This document shows positions 1 to 7,211 of a stretch of DNA of 14,456 bases, in pieces. Made by a program: the position numbers and the translations under genes. The notes under the pieces are model-generated. The model was given only the letters and a program-made list of their open reading frames with translations. It did not search any database and had not been told where the DNA came from. The stretch is from Spirochaetaceae bacterium (GTDB lineage Bacteria; Spirochaetota; Spirochaetia; DSM-27196; Salinispiraceae). How positions within the stretch are numbered: position 1 is the first letter of the stretch; every line of letters starts with the position of its first letter. The DNA lies in contig SKVS01000279.1 in NCBI GenBank assembly GCA_007129335.1, positions 1 to 14,456 on the forward strand, in the 5' to 3' direction.

Positions 1-191
1 ACGTCCTGGAAAAACTACTCCAGGTTGGGTCGGGGCATTACAGGACTGGCAACTGGTCAGACACTTCACCGGACAATAGCAACCTGATTCTCCATGTTTC
101 TCCGGGTCAGGCAATACTGAATACCTGGGATGATCAAGTTATCAAGGCTGAAAAGGTCTCCAGGACTGAGGCAGAGGGAAAAAATGGGTAG
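1..191 (+). CDS. 3' end of an unidentified gene upstream of the corrinoid activator
   Basis: One plus-strand frame (codons beginning at position 3) is open from the left edge to a TAG at 189-191, giving about 62 C-terminal residues. The tail contains a hydrophobic strand and an HVSPGQAI motif. The stop overlaps the best start of the next gene (ATG at 184) by 8 bases, the usual geometry of coupled operon genes. Genes next to corrinoid activators often encode corrinoid methyltransferases, corrinoid-binding proteins or DUF1638 proteins. A C-terminal 'PPG' motif of the DUF1638 type is loosely similar to the PGQAI here, but that is only a guess from memory. Too little is present to name a product. 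Confidence 0.55.
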   Translation, partial: VLEKLLQVGSGHYRTGNWSDTSPDNSNLILHVSPGQAILNTWDDQVIKAEKVSRTEAEGKNG

Positions 192-1956
192 CAATGGGTA
201 TTGGACTTTAGTTGATTCGGAGGGTAAAGAACATCAAATACCAGCAAACGGCGAAACTGCCTTACAGGGTATTCGAACACATACACACCTTACTCTCCAG
301 GCACCCTGTTCTGGAAAAGGACGCTGCGGGAAATGTGTTATTTTTTCCGAAGAATCTCATGATCCCGAGTTGAATGACACAGGTACAGAAAAGCCCGTAC
401 TTTCCTGTCTCTTGAAACCCCGGGAGGGGGAACGATTTCGGATGCCAGTAAAGGGCGATTTTCAGGTTTCCCTGAATGGACTAAGGATTCCCCAAACTCT
501 CCAGCCCATGGTTCAGATCACAAGTATCACAATCCCAAAACAAAACCGGGAATCAAACCCGGATCTTCAGTGCCTGCTCCAGGAAGCTCTTGGAATAGAT
601 GAACCTCTCCCTCATAGCGCTCTCCAGAGCTTTTTCCCGGTGAATCCCTTGGGCTATGGCTCCTGTAAAGCCGTGTTATACAGAGGAAAACCCCTTATCT
701 TTCTTGCCCTGGATCAGCCGGTAGTCGTATGCGCAGTAGATATTGGAACAACCACCCTGGCTTTGATATGTGTAGATGCTCAAAGCGGTGAAGTCTTGGG
801 TCAGGCCTCTGGTCTCAATAATCAAAGCACCTGGGGGGCTGATGTATTGTCCCGAATACAAAGTGTGAGAGAGGGAACTGCCACAACCCGGGAGCTCCAG
901 GATGTACTGGTGAACCAAATCGAAACCCTCATTGAAAAAGCATGCCCCAAAGGGAGTACTCCCGTGGTACTCACCGTGGCAGGAAACACTGCCATGATCC
1001 ATAGTATCTTCGGATTGTACTCGGGTTTACTCGGAGAATCCCCCTTTCTTACAACGGCCCGTTTGCCTGGGGATCACCAGGGTAGAAGCCTTGGTTTTTC
1101 CCGTTTCCCCGATCTTCTAGTTCAAGGGCTTCCCTGTTTGTCGGCTTATGTTGGAGCAGATATTGCGGCAGGTATTGTATGTGCCGATATGGACAAAAAA
1201 ACCGATACAATCCTCCTTCTAGACGTTGGGACAAATGGAGAAATGGCCCTGAGTTCCGGCGGTAACCTGGTATCCTGCTCAACCGCCGCGGGACCTGCCT
1301 TCGAGGGCGCACATATCCATCAGGGTATCGGTGGAGTGCCTGGTGCAATAGAATCGGTGAACGTTTATGACAATACCTTTGTTTGTACTACCATTGGCAA
1401 TCAGAATATTGCAGGAATATGTGGATCTGGAATAATCGATCTCATGGCATGCCTTTTAAACACAGGGATTGTGGATGAGGTCGGAAGCATATGTCCAGAA
1501 CTCGTGGAATCCTATGCTAACTGCCGCTGGATCGAGACCGATCAAGGGGGAGAGCTGGAGTTCAGATTTCAGGATCTTGGGACCTTGAGGTTTACCGGAA
1601 AAGATATACGGGAAATCCAATTAGCCAAGGCAGCTATTGCCGCAGGAATCCAAATACTTCTTGAATCCATGGCTTTAAAGCCCGAAAATATTGATGAGTT
1701 CTGGATAGCCGGTGGATTTGGAGGTTATATAAACCCCATATCCGCCGCCCGAATCGGTTTATACCCTGAAGGATTACTTTCCAAGGTAATTTCTGCAGGA
1801 AACACCTCTTTACAGGGAGCTTACCAAAGTCTTATGAACCGAGAAAATTTTGAAAGAATGCATAGGGTAGAAAAACGAATGCAGACCATCGACCTGGCAA
1901 GTGAACCAGGTTTTCAGGATGCCTACGTTGAATCTATGATATTCCCTGAAGGATAG
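184..1956 (+). CDS. Reductive activator of corrinoid proteins (RACo-like; 2Fe-2S + ASKHA ATPase)
   Basis: This is a cytoplasmic redox ATPase that re-reduces inactive cob(II)alamin on corrinoid-dependent methyltransferase proteins. The N-terminus is a plant-type ferredoxin domain with C-x5-C-x2-C at residues 42, 48 and 51 and a fourth Cys at 75 (590-residue form), as expected for a 2Fe-2S cluster. A linker region follows, then an ASKHA-fold domain: phosphate-1 motif VDIGTTT near residue 186, phosphate-2 motif LLLDVGTNGE, the AGPAFEGA segment, and the C-terminal IAGGFGGYINP adenosine motif. Length fits the family (about 600 residues). An in-frame ATG at 130 would add 18 basic residues but has no ribosome binding site and would overlap the upstream gene by 62 bases. 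ATG 184 has AGAGGG at 173-178 with 5-base spacing. The next gene follows after 3 bases. Family assignment is firm; the partner corrinoid protein is not in the window. Confidence 0.93.
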   Translation: MGSNGYWTLVDSEGKEHQIPANGETALQGIRTHTHLTLQAPCSGKGRCGKCVIFSEESHDPELNDTGTEKPVLSCLLKPREGERFRMPVKGDFQVSLNGLRIPQTLQPMVQITSITIPKQNRESNPDLQCLLQEALGIDEPLPHSALQSFFPVNPLGYGSCKAVLYRGKPLIFLALDQPVVVCAVDIGTTTLALICVDAQSGEVLGQASGLNNQSTWGADVLSRIQSVREGTATTRELQDVLVNQIETLIEKACPKGSTPVVLTVAGNTAMIHSIFGLYSGLLGESPFLTTARLPGDHQGRSLGFSRFPDLLVQGLPCLSAYVGADIAAGIVCADMDKKTDTILLLDVGTNGEMALSSGGNLVSCSTAAGPAFEGAHIHQGIGGVPGAIESVNVYDNTFVCTTIGNQNIAGICGSGIIDLMACLLNTGIVDEVGSICPELVESYANCRWIETDQGGELEFRFQDLGTLRFTGKDIREIQLAKAAIAAGIQILLESMALKPENIDEFWIAGGFGGYINPISAARIGLYPEGLLSKVISAGNTSLQGAYQSLMNRENFERMHRVEKRMQTIDLASEPGFQDAYVESMIFPEG

Positions 1957-1959
1957 AGC

Positions 1960-3261
1960 ATGCCTAACGATTCATCATCGGGATTTTCCCTGGATCAAGC
2001 AATGGATGCTCTTCGTTCCTACCGTCTTTCCACGGGAATTGAATGTTACCTTATTGACCAGCAGGGGCAGCTTATTGGACATGGTTCAGAGCAGCACTTG
2101 AAATGTCATTACTGCAGAACCCTTACCCATCTCACCGGCCGGGTTACCGACTGTCAGCAGGTACACCTCTACGGTTCCAGTCAGGCGCAACAATTTGGCG
2201 GAAAATATATGTACTTCTGCCCCTTATCCCTTCTTCATTTATCTTCACCAATAATTATTGACGGTATTGTACGTGCCAGTTTGGTAGCAGGTCCGGTTAT
2301 GCTGGTAGATCCACAAGATTATTACGTAACGGAAATTAAGAATGTTTACGAACTTGACGGGGATAAATTAGGGAAACTGAAACAATCCATGGAACGCATT
2401 CCCTATGTTTCCACAGCACGGGCAAAGGCTTTACTCGAACAATTGCTCTTTACTGCCAGCTGGATTTCTGGAATTAATGTACAGCAGCTTATGGAAGAAC
2501 AGGCCCAGCTTAGCCAGCAATCCCGGATTAACGATTACATTCAGGGGCTCCAAACCATGGGAAGCGGAGCCGGTGAGTCATATCCCCTAGAGCTGGAAAA
2601 TCAGCTCATGGAGTATATCAGTCAGGGAAACCGGGAAGGTTCCCAAGAGCTGCTGAACCAGTTTCTTGCCAGACTCCATGTTTCAACAGGCAGCGACCTG
2701 GGAGTAATGAAAGCCCGAACCCTGGAACTGGTTGTTCTGTTATCCAGGGCTGCAATTCAGGGCGGAGCAGCACCGGAACACGTATTTGGCCTGAATTTTC
2801 AAGCTCTAAAGGAGATTCACTCCTTTAAGCGGGTAGATCAGTTAGATTACTGGCTGAAAAAAATGGTGGTTCGTTTTAATACCTTTGTTTTCGATGTGCA
2901 GGTTGCTCATAATCGGGATGTCATTCTGAAAGCTGTTCACTATATTCAATCACATTTCAAAGAAAAAATTGAGTTACAGGATGTGGCAGACCATGTTTAT
3001 TTAAGCCCAGCTTATTTTTCCCGGTTATTTAAGGAGAAAACCGGCGATACCTTTAAATCGTATTTGAACAAGGTACGTATACAACAAAGCAAGAATTTGT
3101 TATTAAATACCAAGGAATCTCTTGTAGAAATTGGGGCAACCCTGGGTTTTGAAGAGCAAAGTTACTTTACCCGGGTTTTTAAATCCATTGTAGGGGTAAG
3201 CCCGGGAAAATATCGCCAGACTAAGGGCAGTATTTCTTTCAAAGACAGAGAAATCCACTAA
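1960..3261 (+). CDS. AraC-family transcriptional regulator with N-terminal PocR sensory domain
   Basis: This is a one-component DNA-binding regulator of 433 residues. Residues about 10-165 form a PocR-type ligand domain, recognisable by the cysteine pattern CHYC (49, 52), Cys65 and Cys87 in YFCPLSL, followed by a PI-strand and the LVAGPVML segment. PocR domains occur in regulators of propanediol and cobalamin-linked metabolism and are thought to bind small diols or hydrocarbon derivatives. A helical middle region leads to a C-terminal AraC double helix-turn-helix (about 325-425), including IELQDVADHVYLSPAYFSRL and a second helix pair ending in SPGKYR. It starts 3 bases after the corrinoid-activator stop, with AAGGA inside that gene's last codons 6 bases before the ATG, so the two are co-transcribed. 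It probably activates its own methyl-transfer operon in response to the substrate. The ligand is unknown. Confidence 0.9.
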   Translation: MPNDSSSGFSLDQAMDALRSYRLSTGIECYLIDQQGQLIGHGSEQHLKCHYCRTLTHLTGRVTDCQQVHLYGSSQAQQFGGKYMYFCPLSLLHLSSPIIIDGIVRASLVAGPVMLVDPQDYYVTEIKNVYELDGDKLGKLKQSMERIPYVSTARAKALLEQLLFTASWISGINVQQLMEEQAQLSQQSRINDYIQGLQTMGSGAGESYPLELENQLMEYISQGNREGSQELLNQFLARLHVSTGSDLGVMKARTLELVVLLSRAAIQGGAAPEHVFGLNFQALKEIHSFKRVDQLDYWLKKMVVRFNTFVFDVQVAHNRDVILKAVHYIQSHFKEKIELQDVADHVYLSPAYFSRLFKEKTGDTFKSYLNKVRIQQSKNLLLNTKESLVEIGATLGFEEQSYFTRVFKSIVGVSPGKYRQTKGSISFKDREIH

Positions 3262-3284
3262 ATCTGTTCCTAGTACATCAATGA

Positions 3285-3323
3285 GACCCATTAGACTCAT
3301 TAAACCCATTAAACCCATTAATT
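3285..3323. repeat. Four tandem copies of a 9-bp unit (RACYCATTA)
   Basis: The units are at 3285-3293, 3294-3302, 3303-3311 and 3312-3320, with a partial copy ATT at 3321-3323. The last two copies are identical (AACCCATTA); the first two differ at one or two positions. The array fills the short gap between the regulator's stop (3261) and the end of the minus-strand gene (stop codon 3322-3324), so it lies downstream of both convergent genes. It has no dyad symmetry and no T-run, so it is not a hairpin terminator. Confidence 0.85.
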
Positions 3324-5280
3324 AAACTGACAGGCGGTATTTTTTCCGTATGGTCTGAAAGTATTCTTTTGTACCAATTCGTTTTATCAGCTTCGCTAAT
3401 GCAAAAATTTCCCGTTCAATTTCCTCAAGGTCCAGGTTTCGGATATTCGAAGTTTCCGGTTGCAAAATCATAAGGAATTGCGTAAGGATGTCCTGTAAGC
3501 TAAACAGGGCTTCAGATACGGTTTTGCCCATGAGAACATCCCGTTGATCAATGAATTCCTGGGAAAAAGGTATGGAAAGGGTTTCTCCCGTGGTTTGTCG
3601 AATAGTAATTGGACCTGGCTTAACCGAAGGGGGAGGGGGAACGTGTTTTTGAATAATTTTCTGGAGCAAGCCATGAATCATCAACAAAGGTTGTAATACC
3701 CCGTCGAATCCTGCAAGGATTTTTTTCTGCATATCAGTTAAATCTTCAAGAGGTACTGCCCGTGTTGCCGTTAGCTGGTCAACAGAAAAATGGGGATGCT
3801 CCTTTAGGCAAGCAGCCAGGGCGGATAAATTTTCATCGATTTTTTCAAAATAATAGCCAAACAAATCTTTGGAAAAAATTCTTTGTACACCCGATGAAAG
3901 GGGTAATGTGCCGGTGAGCAGGGTTCGGGTTGTTTGAACAAACCTTTGAATGAACCTCAAAGTAAAAACAATCGCTAAGGATTTATCCCGCTGGAAATTA
4001 CCACCGGTTGTGTTTGTGTTTTGCAATCCCCTTTTTTTGGGATCCAGTAAATCCTGGGCCTGCTGGAGTAGATCATCTCCGTAAGAATAGAAAAATGCCA
4101 GGTCCTCATATTCATTCTGCTTTAGGTTTTTACCTTGTTCCTTACTCTGTAAAACATCCCGACGTTTCACCAGGGTCGATAGGCGGCTTTCGGTTTCTTT
4201 GAGATATCTGCGGATTTCAGTTTGAATATGATCGGGTGCATCATATTCATTCGTGCTAATAACCGTGCCGGCTGTTTCTTCCATGAGGTCAGACAATTCC
4301 AGGAAACGTCGGTATTTTACAATATTTGCTGCCAGAATGAACTGTTCCAGGGAGGGATTCAGAATATTGTACGATAAAACCCGCTGAACGAGAGTAAGGG
4401 TTGAACTGATGGAGCCAGGCAATTCTGGCATATTCTGAAAAGCTTTTCTAATTGCAGCCGAAAAGTCATTCAGATCCTGGCATACTGATCGTAATGCCAG
4501 GAAATTTTGTTCAATCTTGCCCAGACTATCTGCCAAATCCCGATCCTGGTAATTCAGGTGGAGGAAATCTATTGCCATTACCGATTCGGTTAATTCCCGT
4601 AAAAGAGAAAATACATTGTATTCGGTCTTTGTAAGAAAAACCCAGCCTTTCGAAAGGAGTTGACGCAAGAATTCATTCAAGGGCAGTAAGGTTCGCTTTT
4701 GCAGAGAAACCGAATATACATCCACATGAAGAGGTGAACAGCGCATGTGGAGATAGAGGAATTTTGAATCAATCAACCCGGTATTTTTTTGAAACGGTAT
4801 AATTTTCCAAAGATCATCGAAAAAGAACTGTAGCATTCCAGCTTCTTCTATAGTTCTTTTCAATTTCTTGCGGTTCTTGCGGATTTCTCGCAAACCAACC
4901 ATTTCTGGAATTTCAGCAGTAGTGTTGTTGTCCCCCTCTTCCTGTTTCATCGGTTCATTTGACGCTGACCCACTCGTTTCGGGCTCTTTTGGATCATCGG
5001 CGTAACTGGCAGGCAGGATCTCCTGGTGCGGGTTTGCATCTTTGTTATTATCATCATCCATATTGTCATTGTCAGAAACTGCCTTGAGGGTTTTGTCTTT
5101 TACTGTAGGCTGGGGATCCTGGTCATTCGTTAAGCCTATTATGGCCGACAGTTTTTCCTCAAGACTTGCGCGTGAACTAAGAATACGGGAGATTGCGGAT
5201 TTAATTGCGGGATCGCTTACATTCTCGGTTAATTCTTTTAATAATGCCCGCTGTGCTTCAATCGATTGGGGTATTGTCAT
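3322..5280 (-). CDS. Large uncharacterised protein, possibly a spirochaete DUF5312-type family
   Basis: This 652-residue protein has no signal peptide or clear membrane segment and is probably cytoplasmic. Residues 1-50 look helical. Residues about 52-120 are a polar, acidic low-complexity linker rich in D, N, E, S and P. A basic helix follows (REIRKNRKKLKR, about 130-142), then roughly 500 residues of mostly alpha-helical sequence with coiled-coil-like stretches and the landmark FFFDDLWKIIPF. A proline cluster (VPPPPSVKPGP) near residue 560 separates a last helical segment. I see no Walker, metal-binding or catalytic motif. From memory the overall look resembles a spirochaete-specific family of unknown function (DUF5312), which I could not confirm. 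It stands alone, convergent with the regulator on one side and divergent from msrA on the other. The start ATG (5278-5280) has only a weak upstream GGAGAATT-like site. Confidence 0.75.
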   Translation of the reverse strand: MTIPQSIEAQRALLKELTENVSDPAIKSAISRILSSRASLEEKLSAIIGLTNDQDPQPTVKDKTLKAVSDNDNMDDDNNKDANPHQEILPASYADDPKEPETSGSASNEPMKQEEGDNNTTAEIPEMVGLREIRKNRKKLKRTIEEAGMLQFFFDDLWKIIPFQKNTGLIDSKFLYLHMRCSPLHVDVYSVSLQKRTLLPLNEFLRQLLSKGWVFLTKTEYNVFSLLRELTESVMAIDFLHLNYQDRDLADSLGKIEQNFLALRSVCQDLNDFSAAIRKAFQNMPELPGSISSTLTLVQRVLSYNILNPSLEQFILAANIVKYRRFLELSDLMEETAGTVISTNEYDAPDHIQTEIRRYLKETESRLSTLVKRRDVLQSKEQGKNLKQNEYEDLAFFYSYGDDLLQQAQDLLDPKKRGLQNTNTTGGNFQRDKSLAIVFTLRFIQRFVQTTRTLLTGTLPLSSGVQRIFSKDLFGYYFEKIDENLSALAACLKEHPHFSVDQLTATRAVPLEDLTDMQKKILAGFDGVLQPLLMIHGLLQKIIQKHVPPPPSVKPGPITIRQTTGETLSIPFSQEFIDQRDVLMGKTVSEALFSLQDILTQFLMILQPETSNIRNLDLEEIEREIFALAKLIKRIGTKEYFQTIRKKYRLSV

Positions 5281-5400
5281 AATTCTCCACTACCAATAGT
5301 TCATCATTTACCAAAGTATAACAGGTAGAATCTCAATGTGGCGATATACTTTTTCTTTTATTTGTTAGGATTCTTAGGTATTTTGTAATTGGAGGATAGA
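5281..5400. promoter_or_regulatory. Divergent AT-rich promoter region between the 652-residue gene and msrA
   Basis: This 120-bp spacer must hold start signals for both flanking genes. TATACT, a good -10 match, occurs on the plus strand at 5345-5350 and on the minus strand as the complement of AGTATA at 5315-5320. I could not find a convincing -35 hexamer at 16-18 bases for either, so exact promoters are not assigned. The msrA ribosome binding site GGAGG is at 5391-5395. Confidence 0.35.
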
Positions 5401-5961
5401 ATGAAATCAAATGAAACCTTGATTCTCGGGGGAGGATGTTTTTGGTGCACCGAAGCTTTTTATAAGAAACTCGATGGAGTAGTCAAGGTAGTAAGCGGTT
5501 ATGCGGGCGGCAGAACTGAGAATCCAACTTACGAGGAAATCTGCCAAGGAAATACGGGTCACGCAGAGGTTGTCTCAATTACCTATGATTCCGAGAAAAT
5601 ATCCCTCAAACAATTGGTTGATTATTTTTGGATGATCCATGATCCAACAACCTTGAATAGACAAGGCCACGATGTCGGGACACAGTACCGGTCCATTATT
5701 TTTTACTCAAACGAGGTGGAGAAACAGGTTATATCCCAATCTATTATGGAAGCCCAAGAATTTTTTTCGGACCCAATTCAAACCCAGGTTGAGCCTGGTA
5801 CGGTTTTTTATCCGGCAGAACCCTACCATCAGGATTTTTACGAACAAAATCCGCGATACGGTTATTGCCAGGTGGTTATTGATCCCAAGATGAAGAAATT
5901 GGGCCTCAAAGGTCAGAAAAATCTTTCAGTAAATGAAGTGTTGAAAAAAACCCTTTCTTAG
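5401..5961 (+). CDS. msrA: Peptide methionine sulfoxide reductase A (MsrA)
   Basis: The enzyme reduces the S-epimer of methionine sulfoxide, free or in oxidised proteins, using thioredoxin as electron donor in the cytoplasm. The 186-residue product carries the signature GGCFWCTEAF with nucleophile Cys13 and Cys16, the GYAGG, GHAEVV and GTQYRS motifs, EPYHQDFY, and a C-terminal GYCQ Cys156 in the place of a resolving cysteine. It is a stand-alone MsrA with no MsrB fusion. The frame can be extended to a TTG at 5389, but ATG 5401 is preferred because GGAGG (5391-5395) sits 5 bases before it. It lies in a stress-related cluster with a universal stress protein about 560 bases downstream. In anaerobic spirochaetes it would repair proteins after oxygen exposure. 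Confidence 0.96.
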   Translation: MKSNETLILGGGCFWCTEAFYKKLDGVVKVVSGYAGGRTENPTYEEICQGNTGHAEVVSITYDSEKISLKQLVDYFWMIHDPTTLNRQGHDVGTQYRSIIFYSNEVEKQVISQSIMEAQEFFSDPIQTQVEPGTVFYPAEPYHQDFYEQNPRYGYCQVVIDPKMKKLGLKGQKNLSVNEVLKKTLS

Positions 5962-5983
5962 CATATTGATTTTCTCTATACCT

Positions 5984-6031
5984 TATAATTTCTCTTGCGG
6001 GTTACCTGTTGTAATCGTATTATGGGGTAAC
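5984..6031 (+). promoter_or_regulatory. Candidate promoter with overlapping inverted-repeat operator
   Basis: In the 115-bp gap after msrA, TTGCGG (5995-6000) and TATTAT (6018-6023) are exactly 17 bases apart and would start transcription near 6030. GTTACC (6001-6006) and GGTAAC (6026-6031) form a perfect 6-bp inverted repeat, one arm just inside the -35 and the other just past the -10. Nested inside is TAAT-CGT-ATTA (6012-6022). A perfect TATAAT also occurs at 5984-5989 without a good -35. The arrangement looks like a repressor site over a promoter; it is inference from sequence only. Confidence 0.4.
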
Positions 6032-6076
6032 ACGAATGATTTCGAACAATACCAGCTATGCCCAAGGGGTTAGACT

Positions 6077-6487
6077 ATGCAACATAAAACAAATTGGTTA
6101 ACAGGTTTCCTTTTGCAACTTTCATTGGGAATGTTCTTCCTCCTTCAGGGTGTTCTGGGTATTTTGGATTATGATTCCAGTTTCTCAAGAATTCAAAGGT
6201 CAATACAAAATACCCTCGGAAGGCAGACTATTCCTTGGGATCTGATTATCGATGTCGGCCAATTACTCGCCGGTTTGGTGCTTATTGTATTGTTGTTTTT
6301 CCATCCCAAAAGGCCCAGAGGTTTTCAGTTTCTCTTAGGACTCGTCCTCTCAGCGTTGTGGGGACTGCTCATAGTACTGAACAATTTTGCCCAGGGTTTT
6401 CTGGAGCCGAGTCTTCTTGTTTGGATGGGGAAATTATCCTATGACTTGGTTATTCTCACGGCACTGCTTGCAATAGCAAAGAGGTGA
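6077..6487 (+). CDS. Small four-helix integral membrane protein, unknown function
   Basis: This 136-residue protein is predicted to be an inner-membrane protein with four hydrophobic segments at about residues 8-30, 55-76, 82-102 and 112-134. The loop after the first helix is polar (DYDSSFSRIQRS) and a basic loop HPKRPRG separates helices two and three. The topology and size recall DoxX-like or other small four-helix membrane families, but I see no diagnostic motif and do not assign one. AAGGGG at 6064-6069 lies 7 bases before the ATG. It has its own candidate promoter/operator upstream and is convergent with the universal stress protein gene 36 bases on. Confidence 0.8.
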   Translation: MQHKTNWLTGFLLQLSLGMFFLLQGVLGILDYDSSFSRIQRSIQNTLGRQTIPWDLIIDVGQLLAGLVLIVLLFFHPKRPRGFQFLLGLVLSALWGLLIVLNNFAQGFLEPSLLVWMGKLSYDLVILTALLAIAKR

Positions 6488-6523
6488 GTCATTTCCCCAA
6501 GTCTCTCATAGTACCTCAGATTT

Positions 6524-7015
6524 TTAGTCATTTCCCTGTTTCCGGGGGAACAGCATAATTGGTCTGCAAGCTTTACAGGTAACTTCCTCACTGGTAGATC
6601 CGAGAAAGGCCTTGTACATTAAGCTATGCCCGTGGGTACCCATAAGGATGAGGTCGCAATTGAGCCTTTCGGCTTCATCCACCAATACCTTTGCTGGTTC
6701 TCCCTGGAGAAGCAAAGCATGACAATCAATGCCCAGCGCTGCGGTTTTTTGTCTTAACTCGTCCAGTTTCTGTTCTTCTTCCTTTGCCTGGTCGCGTAAT
6801 TGCTGAATTATTGATTCATCGGGAATATACAAAGGTCCCATTGAACCATAATACTCCTGATTGGCCAGACTGACTCCGATATATACATCCTGTAGGCTAT
6901 GGACAACGTGGAGCAGAAACAGTTCTGCTTTGTAGACGGTTGCCAGGGAAACAGCTTGTTCATAGATCTGTTCAGATATGGGAGAGAAATCAAGGGCTGC
7001 AAGTATTTTTTTCAT
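6524..7015 (-). CDS. Universal stress protein, UspA family (ATP-binding type)
   Basis: A single-domain cytoplasmic Usp of 163 residues with the alpha/beta Rossmann-like fold. The N-terminal strand KKILAALDFS carries the conserved Asp9. The C-terminal nucleotide-binding motif G-2x-G-9x-G-S is complete (Gly126, Gly129, Gly139, Ser140 in LMGTHG...LGST), so it should bind ATP. The middle has a helical, Glu/Lys-rich stretch (70-95) typical of the family. The frame extends 7 codons further upstream to 7036, but ATG at 7013-7015 is chosen because GAGGAG (complement of 7022-7027) sits 6 bases before it and the protein then begins with the standard MKKIL. It has its own promoter. Usps generally help survival under starvation or oxygen and envelope stress; the specific role here is unknown. 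Confidence 0.93.
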   Translation of the reverse strand: MKKILAALDFSPISEQIYEQAVSLATVYKAELFLLHVVHSLQDVYIGVSLANQEYYGSMGPLYIPDESIIQQLRDQAKEEEQKLDELRQKTAALGIDCHALLLQGEPAKVLVDEAERLNCDLILMGTHGHSLMYKAFLGSTSEEVTCKACRPIMLFPRKQGND

Positions 7016-7047
7016 AGGAAACTCCTCATAGTACAATCTCTGTTACT

Positions 7048-7076
7048 AGTGTAGTGCCCAGGACGGTTACTGGCAA
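7048..7076 (-). promoter_or_regulatory. Sigma-70-type promoter for the universal stress protein gene
   Basis: On the minus strand TTGCCA (complement of 7071-7076, 5/6 match to TTGACA) is followed by a 17-base spacer and TACACT (complement of 7048-7053, 4/6 match to TATAAT). Transcription would begin near 7041, giving a leader of about 26 bases that contains the ribosome binding site. Spacing and position are ideal. The rest of the 196-base gap between the two minus-strand genes (7016-7211) shows nothing else I can support. Confidence 0.6.
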
Positions 7077-7211
7077 GTCCCTTCTCAGGGCAAACACTTA
7101 TGGGTTTGTACTGAGTCCTTGAGAGCTTGCAATGCTGTCGACTGGTGCGAATTTTGGACTCGGCAAATTGGTATCTATACTCATGTCAACATAGGTACCA
7201 CTATAGAAATT

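Noticed and set aside
130-183. Upstream ATG giving an 18-residue longer corrinoid activator
   Set aside because: No ribosome binding site, a basic non-family N-terminus, and a 62-base overlap with the preceding gene; ATG 184 has AGAGGG at good spacing.
3103-3318. Short minus-strand frame starting with a repeated MGLMGLM sequence
   Set aside because: The repeat is just the 9-bp tandem array translated; the rest is antisense to the AraC helix-turn-helix coding region.
3262-3321. Possible bidirectional terminator between the regulator and the 652-residue gene
   Set aside because: No hairpin followed by a T-run on either strand; only the 9-bp repeats are present.
6487-6536. Eleven-base direct repeat AGTCATTTCCC at 6487-6497 and 6526-6536
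   Set aside because: Two short copies spanning the ends of convergent genes, with no target-site or symmetry features; likely chance.
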